In this document: piece by piece, positions 8,849 through 18,285 of the stretch
How positions within the stretch are numbered: the first letter of the stretch is position 1
Layout: every line of letters starts with the position of its first letter
Position numbers and translations under genes: made by a program
Assembly: GCA_900120395.1 (NCBI GenBank)
Contig: LT635552.1
Span: 261,377-325,376, forward strand
From: Porphyromonadaceae bacterium FC4
Lineage (GTDB): Bacteria > Bacteroidota > Bacteroidia > Bacteroidales > Porphyromonadaceae
Length of the DNA stretch: 64,000 bases
Reading direction: 5' to 3'
The notes under the pieces: model-generated
Databases searched by the model: none
What the model was told of the DNA's origin: nothing
What the model saw: the letters and a program-made list of their open reading frames with translations, nothing else

Positions 8849-8892
8849 GGGTCACTTAGTAAGTGTGACCGAAGTAAATAAAGCACAACCTC

Positions 8893-9225
8893 ATGGCGAA
8901 GTTTTTGGACGGCATCCGATCGTTCTCGAAGTCTCTATACCGATGGCTGAAGGGTGTGAATCCTTTTGCCCTGATGTTGGTGGTCTTTTTGGTCTACTGG
9001 GCTGTCCCTCCCTTTTCGCGGCAGTACAGTCTGTGGAATCAGCTCAAGACACAGTACCAGCTGAGGAGGGTTCGCTCGGAGCACAAGAAGCTTCAGGACG
9101 AGATCGAGGTGTCGCGACAGAGTCTCAAGGAGCTCCAGCTGCACCAGGATATGCTGGAGAAGTATGCCCGCGAGAAGTACTTGATGAAAGCCGAGGACGA
9201 GGATCTTTTTTTACTGAAGAAATAG
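8893..9225 (+). CDS. Septum formation initiator, DivIC/FtsB family
   Basis: A 110-residue bitopic membrane protein. Residues ~22-40 (NPFALMLVVFLVYWAV) are the membrane span; residues ~50-92 are a coiled coil (heptads in RRVRSEHKKLQDEIEVSRQ); the C-terminal LEKYAREKYLMKAEDED is the family signature. In other bacteria DivIC/FtsB pairs with FtsL and FtsQ/DivIB at the division septum. First gene of an 11-gene rightward run and 4 bases ahead of the next start. Confidence 0.9.
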   Translation: MAKFLDGIRSFSKSLYRWLKGVNPFALMLVVFLVYWAVPPFSRQYSLWNQLKTQYQLRRVRSEHKKLQDEIEVSRQSLKELQLHQDMLEKYAREKYLMKAEDEDLFLLKK

Positions 9226-9229
9226 AGCG

Positions 9230-9607
9230 ATGACAAAGTTTCAAAACACCTATACACTGCTTGCCACAGGTCTGATACTGGAGGTGGTAGGGGCTCTGCT
9301 TCACCTCCGTATGCCCACTCCGGCGGCATGGATTATGATCGTGGGCGGTGCACTGATTGCCATCAGCTACCTGATGAGCGGCAGTGCCACACGCAGCTCC
9401 TCCGTTCGGACCAAGCGACTGGATCGGATGGGGTTCTTGTCCGGTCTGGGCTACCTCATCGCGGGAGGATTCTGTCTGGACGGGCAGGTGGGCGTATGGA
9501 TCCTGCTCTTCACCATCGCCACAGTACTCGGCGTGTACAGCATATTTGTAAAAGATAGAATGCAAAAGAAGCATGACGAAGCAACTCGTAATCATACCGA
9601 CCTATAA
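9230..9607 (+). CDS. Four-helix membrane protein of unknown function
   Basis: 125 residues with four predicted membrane segments at about 8-26, 31-50, 67-84 and 86-106, joined by a short basic loop (SSVRTKRLDR). The C-terminus is charged. The family is not recognised. Its last 35 bases overlap the start of the following glycosyltransferase gene, and its start is 4 bases after the DivIC-like gene, so it is translationally coupled to both. A role in envelope assembly would be a guess from context only. Confidence 0.75.
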   Translation: MTKFQNTYTLLATGLILEVVGALLHLRMPTPAAWIMIVGGALIAISYLMSGSATRSSSVRTKRLDRMGFLSGLGYLIAGGFCLDGQVGVWILLFTIATVLGVYSIFVKDRMQKKHDEATRNHTDL

Positions 9608-10328
9608 CGAGATCGAAAACATACACAGCATCATCCGTGCTGTCCTCCGCCAACCGGTGGACTTTGATGTCCTGGTGGTGGATGACAACTCGCCCGATGG
9701 CACTGCCGATGCGGTGCGTGAGCTGATGGCGGAGCATCCGGAGCGGGTCTATATCCTCGAGCGACCGGGGAAGCAGGGTCTGGGGACTGCCTACCTGGCA
9801 GGGTTTGCGTGGGCTCTGGAGCGTGGATACCACTATGTGATCGAGATGGATGCTGACTTTAGCCACAACCCTGACGACCTCCCCCGCCTCTACAAGGCTT
9901 GTGCGGAGGATGGTGCAGACGTGGCAGTAGGGTCGCGCTATGTGAGTGGGGTCAACGTGGTCAACTGGCCACTGGGGCGGGTGCTGATGAGCTACTTTGC
10001 ATCGGTGTATGTCCGTATGGTGACCGGCATGGATGTGCGGGACGCTACCGCCGGCTTTGTCTGCTACAGGGCGGAGGTGCTCTACACCATGGAGCTGGAC
10101 AAGGTGCACTTCAAGGGGTATGCCTTTCAGATCGAGATGAAGTACACGGCTATGCTGTGTGGATTTAGGGTGGAGGAGGTCCCCATCATCTTCATGAACC
10201 GCAAGCTCGGAACCAGCAAGATGAACTCGTCCATCTTTGGGGAAGCCTTCTTTGGAGTGCTCAAGCTGCGCTGGTGGGGCTGGACACGCAAGTATCCTCA
10301 GAAGGGAAGCAAACGACTAGAAGCATGA
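9573..10328 (+). CDS. Polyprenol monophosphate mannose synthase-like glycosyltransferase (GT2)
   Basis: 251 residues, the length of a catalytic-domain-only dolichol/polyprenol-phosphate mannosyltransferase. Motifs: IPTYNE at 8-13, VVDDNSPDGT around 34-43, the DxD-type MDADFSHNP around 93-101, and GSRYV. There are no C-terminal membrane helices. The product would be a polyprenyl-phosphate-linked sugar, used as a donor for glycosylation in the periplasm; mannose is assumed from family membership, not shown. The ATG lies 35 bases inside the preceding gene and the stop overlaps the next start as ATGA. Confidence 0.88.
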   Translation: MTKQLVIIPTYNEIENIHSIIRAVLRQPVDFDVLVVDDNSPDGTADAVRELMAEHPERVYILERPGKQGLGTAYLAGFAWALERGYHYVIEMDADFSHNPDDLPRLYKACAEDGADVAVGSRYVSGVNVVNWPLGRVLMSYFASVYVRMVTGMDVRDATAGFVCYRAEVLYTMELDKVHFKGYAFQIEMKYTAMLCGFRVEEVPIIFMNRKLGTSKMNSSIFGEAFFGVLKLRWWGWTRKYPQKGSKRLEA

Positions 10329-11686
10329 AAGAGACGACACTGATCCGAGACGTCCGCATCGTCAACGAAGGCAGGACGACACCGGGTGCTCTACTGATAG
10401 AGGGGGAGCGGATCGCCCGGATCCTGCACGAGGGAGAGGAGCTGCCAAAGGCAGACCATATCGTGGAGGGAAAGGGCAGGCTCTGTCTACCCGGAGTGAT
10501 CGATGACCAAGTACACTTTCGCGATCCCGGGCTGACGCACAAAGGGGACATCGCAAGCGAGAGCAGCGCAGCTCTCCTCGGCGGCGTCACCTCCTGGATG
10601 GAGATGCCCAATACCAATCCGCAGACTACGACCCTGGAGGCGTGGAGCGACAAGATGAAGCATGCGGAGGAGGTAGCGAGGGGCAACTACGCCTTTTACT
10701 TCGGTGCCACGAACGACAATGCCGACCTCCTACCTCACCTGGATATAGAGCACACGCCGGGGGTGAAGGTTTTCATGGGGGCAAGTACAGGAAACATGCT
10801 GGTCGATGATGAGGAGGCACTGAGGAGGATCTTTGGCACCAGCCCCGTCCTGGTCGCTGTGCACAGCGAGAAGGAGGAGATCATCCGAGCCAATAAAGCG
10901 AAGTACCAAGCCCGCTACGGCGAAGACCCACCCGTACAGTACCACCCACTCATACGCAGCCGCGAAGCGTGCTACGAGAGCACGGTACGTGCCATAAGGC
11001 TGGCTAAGGAGACCGGAGCCAAGCTGCATGTGCTGCACCTGTCGACAGCGGAGGAGGTGGAGCTCTTTGCGGGACAAAGCTCGGACCTGCGTCAGAAGCA
11101 ATGCACCGCCGAGGTGTGCGTACACCACCTCTGGTATCACGACCGCGACTACGACCGACTGGGCACCCGCATCAAGTGGAACCCCGCAGTGAAGAGTGCA
11201 GAGGATCGTGAAGCACTCCGTGAGGGACTTCGTGCGGGGATCCTGGACATCATCGCCACCGACCATGCCCCCCACCTACTCTCTGATAAGGAGGGTGGTG
11301 CCCTGAAGGCTGCGAGCGGGGGACCCCTGGCTCAATTTTCGCTTGTAATGATGCTCGAGCTCTGCCGTAGAGGCGTATTTGAGCAGGAGCAGGTGGTTCG
11401 CTGGATGTGCCACCGCCCGGCAGAGCTGTTTGGCGTGCGGGAGAGGGGCTACCTGAGAGAGGGGTACCGTGCAGACATTGTACTGGTCGATGACGGCTGC
11501 GAGTGGATCGTCACCCCGGAGCTTATTCGGAGTAAGTGCGGATGGAGTCCACTGGAGGGCGAGTGCTTTCACAGCCGGGTGACGGACGTCTTTCTCAACG
11601 GTGCCCATGTCGTACGTGAGGGAACGGCAGACGAGGGCAAAGCAATAACAGCCGCAGAGGCACTCGAATTTGACCACAACGTATGA
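10325..11686 (+). CDS. pyrC: Dihydroorotase
   Basis: Cyclises carbamoyl-aspartate to dihydroorotate in pyrimidine synthesis. 453 residues from ATG 10325, which overlaps the previous stop as ATGA; a longer frame to 10274 is unlikely. The amidohydrolase signature is IDDQVHFRDPG at 59-69. The usual HxH metal motif reads Q62-V-H64, so the first His is Gln; I recall the same substitution in P. gingivalis dihydroorotase, so it is probably a lineage trait rather than damage. Later motifs are intact: MPNTNPQT, VHSEKEE, HVLHLST and the catalytic-Asp TDHAPHL. Coupled to the porin gene downstream by another ATGA. Confidence 0.92.
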   Translation: MKETTLIRDVRIVNEGRTTPGALLIEGERIARILHEGEELPKADHIVEGKGRLCLPGVIDDQVHFRDPGLTHKGDIASESSAALLGGVTSWMEMPNTNPQTTTLEAWSDKMKHAEEVARGNYAFYFGATNDNADLLPHLDIEHTPGVKVFMGASTGNMLVDDEEALRRIFGTSPVLVAVHSEKEEIIRANKAKYQARYGEDPPVQYHPLIRSREACYESTVRAIRLAKETGAKLHVLHLSTAEEVELFAGQSSDLRQKQCTAEVCVHHLWYHDRDYDRLGTRIKWNPAVKSAEDREALREGLRAGILDIIATDHAPHLLSDKEGGALKAASGGPLAQFSLVMMLELCRRGVFEQEQVVRWMCHRPAELFGVRERGYLREGYRADIVLVDDGCEWIVTPELIRSKCGWSPLEGECFHSRVTDVFLNGAHVVREGTADEGKAITAAEALEFDHNV

Positions 11687-13944
11687 ATAATCGCCTTGCC
11701 TGCATAGTGATAGCGCTGCTGTGTCTGTCGACCCTGAGCCATGCCCAGGGGTTGGATATGGAGCGGCAGCTGCATAACAGGCAGTCGACAAAGAAGACGC
11801 ACGAGGACACCGATGCCGACCGACACGGTACTCTGGACGCTTGGTACCTGACGCCCAGGACCGGTGACAGCATGCCGGCAGAGATCGATACCATCCGACT
11901 CAACTCCTTTCACCGCAGCTACGTGGAGGGACTCTCGACCATCGGTGCCTACCGGGGGACGCAGGCCGGTCCCTACCTGAGCATGGACTACTTTGATCGT
12001 CCGGTGGACTTTTGGGACGAGTTTTTCTTCACCAAGCCGTACGGGCACTTGATCAACACGGGTGAAAAGATCCGCTTCTTTGACTCCAAGGTGCCGTACT
12101 CTTACCTCAAGTACCTGACCAGTGGCACAGGGGACAACCAAGAACAAAACTTCTCGGCACTCCTCACCTCCAACCTTGGGCCGAACATCAATGTCGGGCT
12201 GCAGGTGGATCTCGACCATGCGGAGGGGATCTACAACTGGACCGCTGCAAAGAACACGACCTACCGTGTCTTTGCCTCCTACACCAAGAACCGGTACGAG
12301 ATCATGGCTTCTGTAGGCAACTCCAACGTGATGAACCAAGAGAATGGCGGCATCACCGATATGCGCTATGTAACGAATCCGGACGACTTTCAGGAGGGAC
12401 GGCGCAACCTTTTGCCCAAGGATATCCCCACCAAGTACCAAAACATGTGGAACCGGATCATCTATGGCGAAGGACGGCTCCACCACCGCTACAGGCTGGG
12501 CTACTACCAAGAACTGGATGAGGATGGTAACGTACTGGAAAAGGAGGTAAAGAAGACTCGGATACCGGAACACAAAGAGCCCGATACGGCACCTGCCGAC
12601 ACAGTGCCTCTCAGTGAACTGCCACCAGAGGCGGCACTCCCGGACAGTCTGCTGACCTCGAACCCCACTGACAGCATAGCCAATGATAACAGCCCTATGC
12701 TGCGAAGGCGGACCGCAGCTAAGTCGACGCGAAAGAAGGAGGACGCTGAAGAGGATGAGGCAGCAGAGCCTCGGCGTCGGTTTGTACCGGTCACCAGTAT
12801 CTTTCACGACTTTTCGTACCAGAAGGGTGAGCGCTACTTTGTCTCGCAAGACCCGAACCTCCTGAAGGAGTACCCCAATCCGATCCTGCCCCGTGTCGAA
12901 GGACAGCGCTACTACCCCTACGACTACTTCTCGACCCTCACCATCTCCAATACCATCGGAGTAGAGCTGATGGAGGGCTTCCACAAGTGGGCGAAGATGG
13001 GCATAGCCGCCTTTGTCGCTTTTGACTACGAGCGGTACCGCCAACCCCTCATCTCGCGTGAGGACGCCGAGCGACAAAAGCTGGACTATGAGGAGCTGGC
13101 AGCCGATGAGCACACAACTTATGTGGGTGGCAGAGTGAGTAGCGACTCATTCAAGCACCTCAAGTACTACGTTTGGGGGCAGCTGGGACTCGAGGGCAAC
13201 CAGATCGGAGAGATTGATGTAAATGGATACGTCCAGACGGACTTCAAGCTCTTTGGAAAAGAGGTGACTCTGCGGGGAGAGGGAGCCTTTCTCAACACCA
13301 TTCCCGCTCCCATCCTGCGGCGCTTCAAAGCAACGCTCCACGAGTGGGACTACAGCCCCAACCCCATCCAGACGATCCGACTGGGAGGCACACTCGATCT
13401 CCCCTTCACCGGGACGAACGTCCGTGCAAATGTGGAGATGGTACAGGACCCCATACGGGTGACGGCTACCGGTATCCCGGAGCAAAAGGCTGCCAATATC
13501 CGCGTCGTGGGAGTGGGTCTCCGCCAACACTTGGAGTGGAAGGCCCTCAACCTAGATGCCGATGTCCTCTGGCAGACCTCGAGCGATCATGAGGTGGTAC
13601 CGCTACCGATGCTAGCCGTCTATGGCAACCTGTATGCCAAGGTCATGGTGGCTCAGGTCATGACCCTCCAGCTGGGTGTGGACGCTAAGTGGAACACCCG
13701 CTACCATGCCCCCTACTACGAGCCGACGACCCAGCTCTTTCGTCCGCAAGACGAGGTGGAGATCGGAGGAGAGGCACCACTCCTGACCGTCTACGCCAAT
13801 GCCCACCTCAAGCGTGCGCGCTTCTTTGCGAAGTACTACAACGTCGGCGCACTGGTCTTCAAGCCCGCTAACTTCACCATGCCCTACTATCCCTCCTACC
13901 CGCCTATGCTGCAGCTGGGGGTCGTAGTGGACTTACGCAACTAA
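11683..13944 (+). CDS. Putative porin, outer-membrane beta-barrel
   Basis: 753 residues with a clear signal peptide (cleavage after LSHA, residue ~21). The rest is rich in alternating aromatic/polar strands, consistent with the Bacteroidota putative-porin family (PF14121) that follows dihydroorotase in related genomes. Around residues 285-365 there is a long Pro/Glu/Lys/Arg-rich insertion (RRRTAAKSTRKKEDAEEDE) that is probably a loop outside the barrel. The substrate is unknown. The start overlaps the pyrC stop (ATGA), an odd coupling of a cytosolic enzyme with an outer-membrane protein. Confidence 0.8.
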   Translation: MNNRLACIVIALLCLSTLSHAQGLDMERQLHNRQSTKKTHEDTDADRHGTLDAWYLTPRTGDSMPAEIDTIRLNSFHRSYVEGLSTIGAYRGTQAGPYLSMDYFDRPVDFWDEFFFTKPYGHLINTGEKIRFFDSKVPYSYLKYLTSGTGDNQEQNFSALLTSNLGPNINVGLQVDLDHAEGIYNWTAAKNTTYRVFASYTKNRYEIMASVGNSNVMNQENGGITDMRYVTNPDDFQEGRRNLLPKDIPTKYQNMWNRIIYGEGRLHHRYRLGYYQELDEDGNVLEKEVKKTRIPEHKEPDTAPADTVPLSELPPEAALPDSLLTSNPTDSIANDNSPMLRRRTAAKSTRKKEDAEEDEAAEPRRRFVPVTSIFHDFSYQKGERYFVSQDPNLLKEYPNPILPRVEGQRYYPYDYFSTLTISNTIGVELMEGFHKWAKMGIAAFVAFDYERYRQPLISREDAERQKLDYEELAADEHTTYVGGRVSSDSFKHLKYYVWGQLGLEGNQIGEIDVNGYVQTDFKLFGKEVTLRGEGAFLNTIPAPILRRFKATLHEWDYSPNPIQTIRLGGTLDLPFTGTNVRANVEMVQDPIRVTATGIPEQKAANIRVVGVGLRQHLEWKALNLDADVLWQTSSDHEVVPLPMLAVYGNLYAKVMVAQVMTLQLGVDAKWNTRYHAPYYEPTTQLFRPQDEVEIGGEAPLLTVYANAHLKRARFFAKYYNVGALVFKPANFTMPYYPSYPPMLQLGVVVDLRN

Positions 13945-13954
13945 CTTTAGCCCT

Positions 13955-14767
13955 ATGGCGAAAAAGGAAAACATCTGGAGCGGGATCCTCAGGAACGGGT
14001 TGATCATCTTTGTGCTCTGCTGTATCGTCTGGTTCATAGGCAGAGGACGAAGCGGATCCTCCCATAAAGGGTCCTCCCAAGCAACGGAGACGAGCCTGCG
14101 GATAGCGACCGACTACACTCCGGACAACTTTATCGTACAGGACAGTGGCACATTCGGCGGACGCCAAGTAGAGCTGGCGGCCCTCCTCTTTCCGGATACC
14201 ACGATCACCTGGTCGCTCGCAAAGAGCAGAGCAGAGACGCTTGAGGATCTTCGCAAAGGAGCCATCGACCTGTATGCAGCCTCCATCCCGCTATCCTCCG
14301 CCGACTCGGTTGGCACGGTCCTCGTCAGCTATCCTCTCTATACCTCTGCCTACGCACTGCTGTGTGAGGAGGGTGCCGACTGGCTCAAGGACTTCACCGG
14401 ACATCGGGCAGTCTCGGTTTACCTATCCACTGAGGACGAGGCAGCGATGATCGTGGCGCAGAACATCAAAGAGCTTGCCTACCCAGAGATTACCCCCGTC
14501 CTCTTGCCGGACAGTCCTATGAAGCTCGCACTGCGTGTAGCTCGGAAAGAACTCAAGTATGCGATCGTCGACCGAGCACTGGCAGAAGCAGTGGATGAGA
14601 AAAGCCCAAACACCCAAGTGGTCCACAACCTATTCTTTGAGACCAACCAGGTGTGGCTCGTCTCGCCAAGTAGCCCCGAGCTTCTTGACACCCTGAACCA
14701 TAGGATCACCCGACTACAGGGCTCCGAAGAATGGAAATACATTACCGAACAAACACGAAGACATTGA
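13955..14767 (+). CDS. Membrane-anchored periplasmic solute-binding-like protein
   Basis: 270 residues. An N-terminal span (NGLIIFVLCCIVWFIG, ~13-28) without lipobox should anchor it in the inner membrane; the remainder resembles a bacterial extracellular solute-binding family 3 fold (LRIATDYTPDNF, LRKGAIDLYAASIP). No permease or ATPase gene is nearby, and the MltF-like protein at 34131 has the same fold fused to a transglycosylase domain. It may therefore sense or bind cell-wall fragments rather than feed a transporter; this is inference. Its 3' end overlaps the helicase gene by 37 bases. Confidence 0.75.
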   Translation: MAKKENIWSGILRNGLIIFVLCCIVWFIGRGRSGSSHKGSSQATETSLRIATDYTPDNFIVQDSGTFGGRQVELAALLFPDTTITWSLAKSRAETLEDLRKGAIDLYAASIPLSSADSVGTVLVSYPLYTSAYALLCEEGADWLKDFTGHRAVSVYLSTEDEAAMIVAQNIKELAYPEITPVLLPDSPMKLALRVARKELKYAIVDRALAEAVDEKSPNTQVVHNLFFETNQVWLVSPSSPELLDTLNHRITRLQGSEEWKYITEQTRRH

Positions 14768-16134
14768 CAACAGACAACGATACACCTATACAACAAGATC
14801 CTACCTTTTGGGACTTCGGGCTCCATCCTCTGGTAGAGGACGGTCTCGAAGCAATGAACTTTGAAAAGCCCTCCCCCGTACAAGCAGCAGCGATACCGCT
14901 CATCCTAGAGGGAAAGGACCTCATAGCTTGCGCTCAGACCGGGACGGGAAAGACGGCTGCCTACCTCCTCCCAATCCTCAGCGAGCTAGCCACCGGGGAG
15001 TACCCTGAGGATCATGTCAACGCCATCATCATGTCCCCTACTCGGGAGCTAGCCCAGCAGATCGATCAGCAGATCGACGCTTTTTCCTACTTTGTCGGAG
15101 CCAGCGCCGTCCCCATATATGGAGGGACAGGCGGCATTGAGTGGGAGGTGCAGAAGCGTGCGCTCAAGATGGGAGCAGACATCATCGTAGCGACTCCGGG
15201 GCGGCTCATCGCCCATCTCAACATGAGCTCCATTGACCTGTCTCGTACCTCCTTCTTTGTGCTGGACGAGGCAGACCGTATGCTGGACATGGGATTCTAC
15301 GACGACATTCTGGAGATCTACAAGTACCTGCCTCAGGATGTACAGGTGGTGATGTTTTCCGCCACGATGCCGCCCAAGATCCGGACGCTAGCCAAAAAGA
15401 TTGCCCACCACCCCGCTGAGGTCAACATCGCCATATCTCGTCCGCCGGAGTCCATACTGCAGCAATCCATCCGCTGCAAAAACGACGACAAGATGGCACT
15501 GCTTACCCGGGTCTTGCTCGACGAAAAGCCCGACAAGTGCATCGTCTTCTTTGCCTCCAAGGATCGGGTCAAGCAGGCACGCCGAGACCTCAAGACGCAG
15601 GGGCTCAAGGTACGCGAGATGCACTCCGACCTCGACCAGGAGAGCCGAGACGAGGTGATGCACGGATTCAAAAACGGGCATACCAACATCATCGTTGCCA
15701 CAGACATCCTCTCTCGTGGTATCGACGTCGACGACATCGACCTGGTGGTCAACTTCGACGTCCCGGCAGACCCCGAGGACTACGTCCACCGGATCGGCCG
15801 CACAGCGCGTGGCAAAAACCTCCGCGGCTCCGCCCTTACCTTTATCAGTTCGCGCGACAAAGAACGCTTTGATGCCATTGAGCGCTTCCTAGGATACGAG
15901 GTAAAGCCCCACCCACTCCAGCCAGAGCAGACCTCTGAGGAGCCCCGACAAAAGGACCGACCACAGCGCAAAAAACGCCAACCACGGAACCGCAAAGACG
16001 CCAAAGACTCAAAGGGCAGAGACGACTCAGCGAGCAAAAAGCCGAGAAACCGCAAGAGCGGCAATAGGAAGCCGAGAAACAGAAGAGGCAAAAGCAACAG
16101 ACCAGACAAAAACACCAACCAACCATCCAAATGA
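14731..16134 (+). CDS. DEAD-box RNA helicase (RhlE-like)
   Basis: 467 residues with all superfamily 2 motifs in order: Q motif (FEKPSPVQ), motif I AQTGTGKT at 68-75, PTRELAQQ, DEAD near 178, SAT in FSATMP, VATDILSRGID and HRIGRTAR. After ~390 comes a strongly basic, low-complexity tail (Lys, Arg, Asn, Gln) typical of RhlE proteins and likely to bind RNA or ribosomes. The ATG lies 37 bases inside the preceding gene; a TTG at 14764 is an alternative. Its stop overlaps the nrnA start (ATGA). Confidence 0.92.
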   Translation: MEIHYRTNTKTLTTDNDTPIQQDPTFWDFGLHPLVEDGLEAMNFEKPSPVQAAAIPLILEGKDLIACAQTGTGKTAAYLLPILSELATGEYPEDHVNAIIMSPTRELAQQIDQQIDAFSYFVGASAVPIYGGTGGIEWEVQKRALKMGADIIVATPGRLIAHLNMSSIDLSRTSFFVLDEADRMLDMGFYDDILEIYKYLPQDVQVVMFSATMPPKIRTLAKKIAHHPAEVNIAISRPPESILQQSIRCKNDDKMALLTRVLLDEKPDKCIVFFASKDRVKQARRDLKTQGLKVREMHSDLDQESRDEVMHGFKNGHTNIIVATDILSRGIDVDDIDLVVNFDVPADPEDYVHRIGRTARGKNLRGSALTFISSRDKERFDAIERFLGYEVKPHPLQPEQTSEEPRQKDRPQRKKRQPRNRKDAKDSKGRDDSASKKPRNRKSGNRKPRNRRGKSNRPDKNTNQPSK

Positions 16135-17144
16135 AGCCACCCTTTTCACCCGACGCACTTGACAAGATAAAGTCCACCCTCAGCACCCCTCAGAAGGTCA
16201 CCCTCATCGGTCACACCTCTCCCGACGGCGATGCCTTAGGGTGCACGCTCGCTTTTTCCAACCTTTTGAGACAGATGGGGCACGACACGTGGGTCCTCTA
16301 CCCTACTTCTTTTGGAGCAAGCCTCGGGATCATGTCCGGCGCAAAGGAGAGCATCATTGCCCGCGACACTCCGGATGAAGCAGCACATGCGATCGCTGCA
16401 TCCAGCGTCATCATCTGCATGGACTTCAATGACTCCAAGCGCCTCGGTGCTCTCGAGCAGGAGGTCCTCGACAGCCAAGCCTTCAAGATCCTCATTGACC
16501 ACCACCTGCACCCGGAGGATTTTACCGACGTCACCATCTCCTATCCCTCCGTGAGCAGCTCCTGCCTGCTCCTCTACCATCTGATTGATGCTCTTGGATG
16601 GATGGACCACCTCACCCTGGAGGCTGCGGAGTGCATCTACATCGGGATGATGACCGACACAGGCAACTTCAGCTACAACTCCGAGGACCCCTCCATCTAC
16701 ACAACCATCTCCGCACTGCTGGAGCGCGGCATCCACAAGGACGAACTGAGTGACAAGATCTCCCGCAGCTACACCATCGACAAGATCCGCCTCAGTGCCC
16801 ACCTTCTCGACAATAACCTCACCATACTGCCGGAGTACAAGACCGCCATCATCACCATGAGCATGGCAGAAAAAAACAAGTTTGACTACCAGGTAGGCGA
16901 CACCGAGGGATTGGTAAACGAGCCCCTGGCGGCGAAGGATATCGAGTTCTCTATATTCCTTCATGAGATGAGCAAGTACACCAAGATCTCGCTGCGCTCC
17001 AAGGGTGACTTTCCGGTCAATGAGTTTGCCAAGAAGTTCTTCAACGGCGGGGGACACAAAAACGCCAGCGGTGCCGAGGTCTTTGACAGCCTCTCCGGTA
17101 CCCTCCGCCTGGTGAAGTCCGCAGTGAAGCTGATGCATCCCTGA
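16131..17144 (+). CDS. nrnA: Oligoribonuclease/pAp phosphatase, DHH family
   Basis: NrnA-type phosphoesterase that degrades nano-RNA and dephosphorylates 3'-phosphoadenosine 5'-phosphate. 337 residues. Metal ligands are visible: His28, Asp32 and Asp34 in GHTSPDGDALG, Asp98 in CMDFN, DHH at 123-125, and the DHHA1 motif GGGHKNASGA near residue 306. Placed straight after an RNA helicase with an ATGA overlap, which fits a shared role in RNA turnover. Confidence 0.92.
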   Translation: MKPPFSPDALDKIKSTLSTPQKVTLIGHTSPDGDALGCTLAFSNLLRQMGHDTWVLYPTSFGASLGIMSGAKESIIARDTPDEAAHAIAASSVIICMDFNDSKRLGALEQEVLDSQAFKILIDHHLHPEDFTDVTISYPSVSSSCLLLYHLIDALGWMDHLTLEAAECIYIGMMTDTGNFSYNSEDPSIYTTISALLERGIHKDELSDKISRSYTIDKIRLSAHLLDNNLTILPEYKTAIITMSMAEKNKFDYQVGDTEGLVNEPLAAKDIEFSIFLHEMSKYTKISLRSKGDFPVNEFAKKFFNGGGHKNASGAEVFDSLSGTLRLVKSAVKLMHP

Positions 17145-17187
17145 GAAAGATCCCGACCGAGGCAAGCCCTGTTTTCCATCCGACCCC

Positions 17188-18285
17188 ATGGATCCGCTTC
17201 TACACCACCACAAGGAGAGCAAGCAGCCGACTTCTCTTTTCCCGGACAAGCAGCCGGGCACCGATCCGCTCCTCTTTGCCGGTCCGTGCAGTGCCGAGAG
17301 CGAGGAGCAGGTCGACCGTATTGCGGCAGCACTCGTACAGCTAGGGGTACGCTGCTTTAGAGCTGGCATCTGGAAACCCCGGAGCAAGCCGGGAGGGTTT
17401 GAGGGCGTCGGGACACCCGGTCTGCAGTGGCTGAGGCACGTAGGAGATCGCTACCGACTACGCGTGGGGACCGAGGTCGGCACAGCGGAGCATGCCCGTC
17501 AGGCGCTCGACCACGGGCTGGACTTCGTCTGGATCGGTGCCCGCACCACCACCTCACCCTTTGCTGTAAGTGAGCTTGCCGAGGTCCTGGAGGGAGAGGA
17601 GATCACGGTCTTAGTAAAAAACCCCATCGCTCCGGACTCCGACCTCTGGATAGGTGCGATCCGCCGATTCATGGAGAAGGGAGTGACCCATCTGGCGGCG
17701 GTACACCGGGGCTTCAGTGTGGGTGCCAACGCTCTCCTGCGCAATCTCCCCCTCTGGTCGGAGGTCGATCGGGTGCGGGAGTGTCTTCCCGACCTACCTA
17801 TCCTCTGCGATCCCAGCCACATTGCCGGACGGGCAGACCTGGTACCCATCATTGTCCGAGAGGCGAGGGATCGCAGCTACGACGGACTATTCATAGAGGT
17901 TCACCCCGATCCTCGCCACGCCCTCAGCGATGCGGCACAGCAGCTCACACCGGAGCAGTTGGGGCAGCTCATGACCACACCGGAGCCGGACCGTCCGGGA
18001 GACGAACTGGATCGTCTGAGACTGGTCCTAGACAGTCTGGACGAAGAGATCATCCGCCTCCTCGCAGAGCGCGCCCGCACCACCCGTGAGATCGGAGCCT
18101 GGAAAGACCTCCACCGCCTATCCCATCACCAGCCCGACCGAGAGGAGGAGCTCTACCGGACCAGGGCAGAGCTGGCACGGCTCTACGGTCTCTCCCCGGA
18201 GCTGGCAAAAGAGCTCTACCATACTATACACAAACACTCGATCAGACTCCAAGATGATGAAGCGACCAAACATAGTCGAGAGTAG
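17188..18285 (+). CDS. Bifunctional DAHP synthase/chorismate mutase
   Basis: First step of the shikimate pathway (PEP plus erythrose 4-phosphate) fused to the enzyme that makes prephenate. Residues ~28-260 are a class I-beta (AroA/KDO8P-like) DAHP synthase: AGPCSAES, FRAGIWKPRSKPGG, a conserved VGTEVG, and CDPSHIAG. Residues ~270-355 are an AroQ-type chorismate mutase (RLVLDSLDEEIIRLLAERA). In such fusions the mutase domain lets prephenate inhibit the synthase. 365 residues is the usual length. It starts 43 bases after nrnA, the largest gap in this run. Confidence 0.9.
   Translation: MDPLLHHHKESKQPTSLFPDKQPGTDPLLFAGPCSAESEEQVDRIAAALVQLGVRCFRAGIWKPRSKPGGFEGVGTPGLQWLRHVGDRYRLRVGTEVGTAEHARQALDHGLDFVWIGARTTTSPFAVSELAEVLEGEEITVLVKNPIAPDSDLWIGAIRRFMEKGVTHLAAVHRGFSVGANALLRNLPLWSEVDRVRECLPDLPILCDPSHIAGRADLVPIIVREARDRSYDGLFIEVHPDPRHALSDAAQQLTPEQLGQLMTTPEPDRPGDELDRLRLVLDSLDEEIIRLLAERARTTREIGAWKDLHRLSHHQPDREEELYRTRAELARLYGLSPELAKELYHTIHKHSIRLQDDEATKHSRE

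Noticed and set aside
11569-13113. 514-codon open frame on the minus strand
   Set aside because: Lies wholly opposite the porin gene and dihydroorotase end; the plus-strand proteins have signal peptide and family features, the antisense product has none.
16236-17387. 383-codon minus-strand open frame
   Set aside because: Antisense to nrnA and the DAHP synthase start, both with clear motifs.
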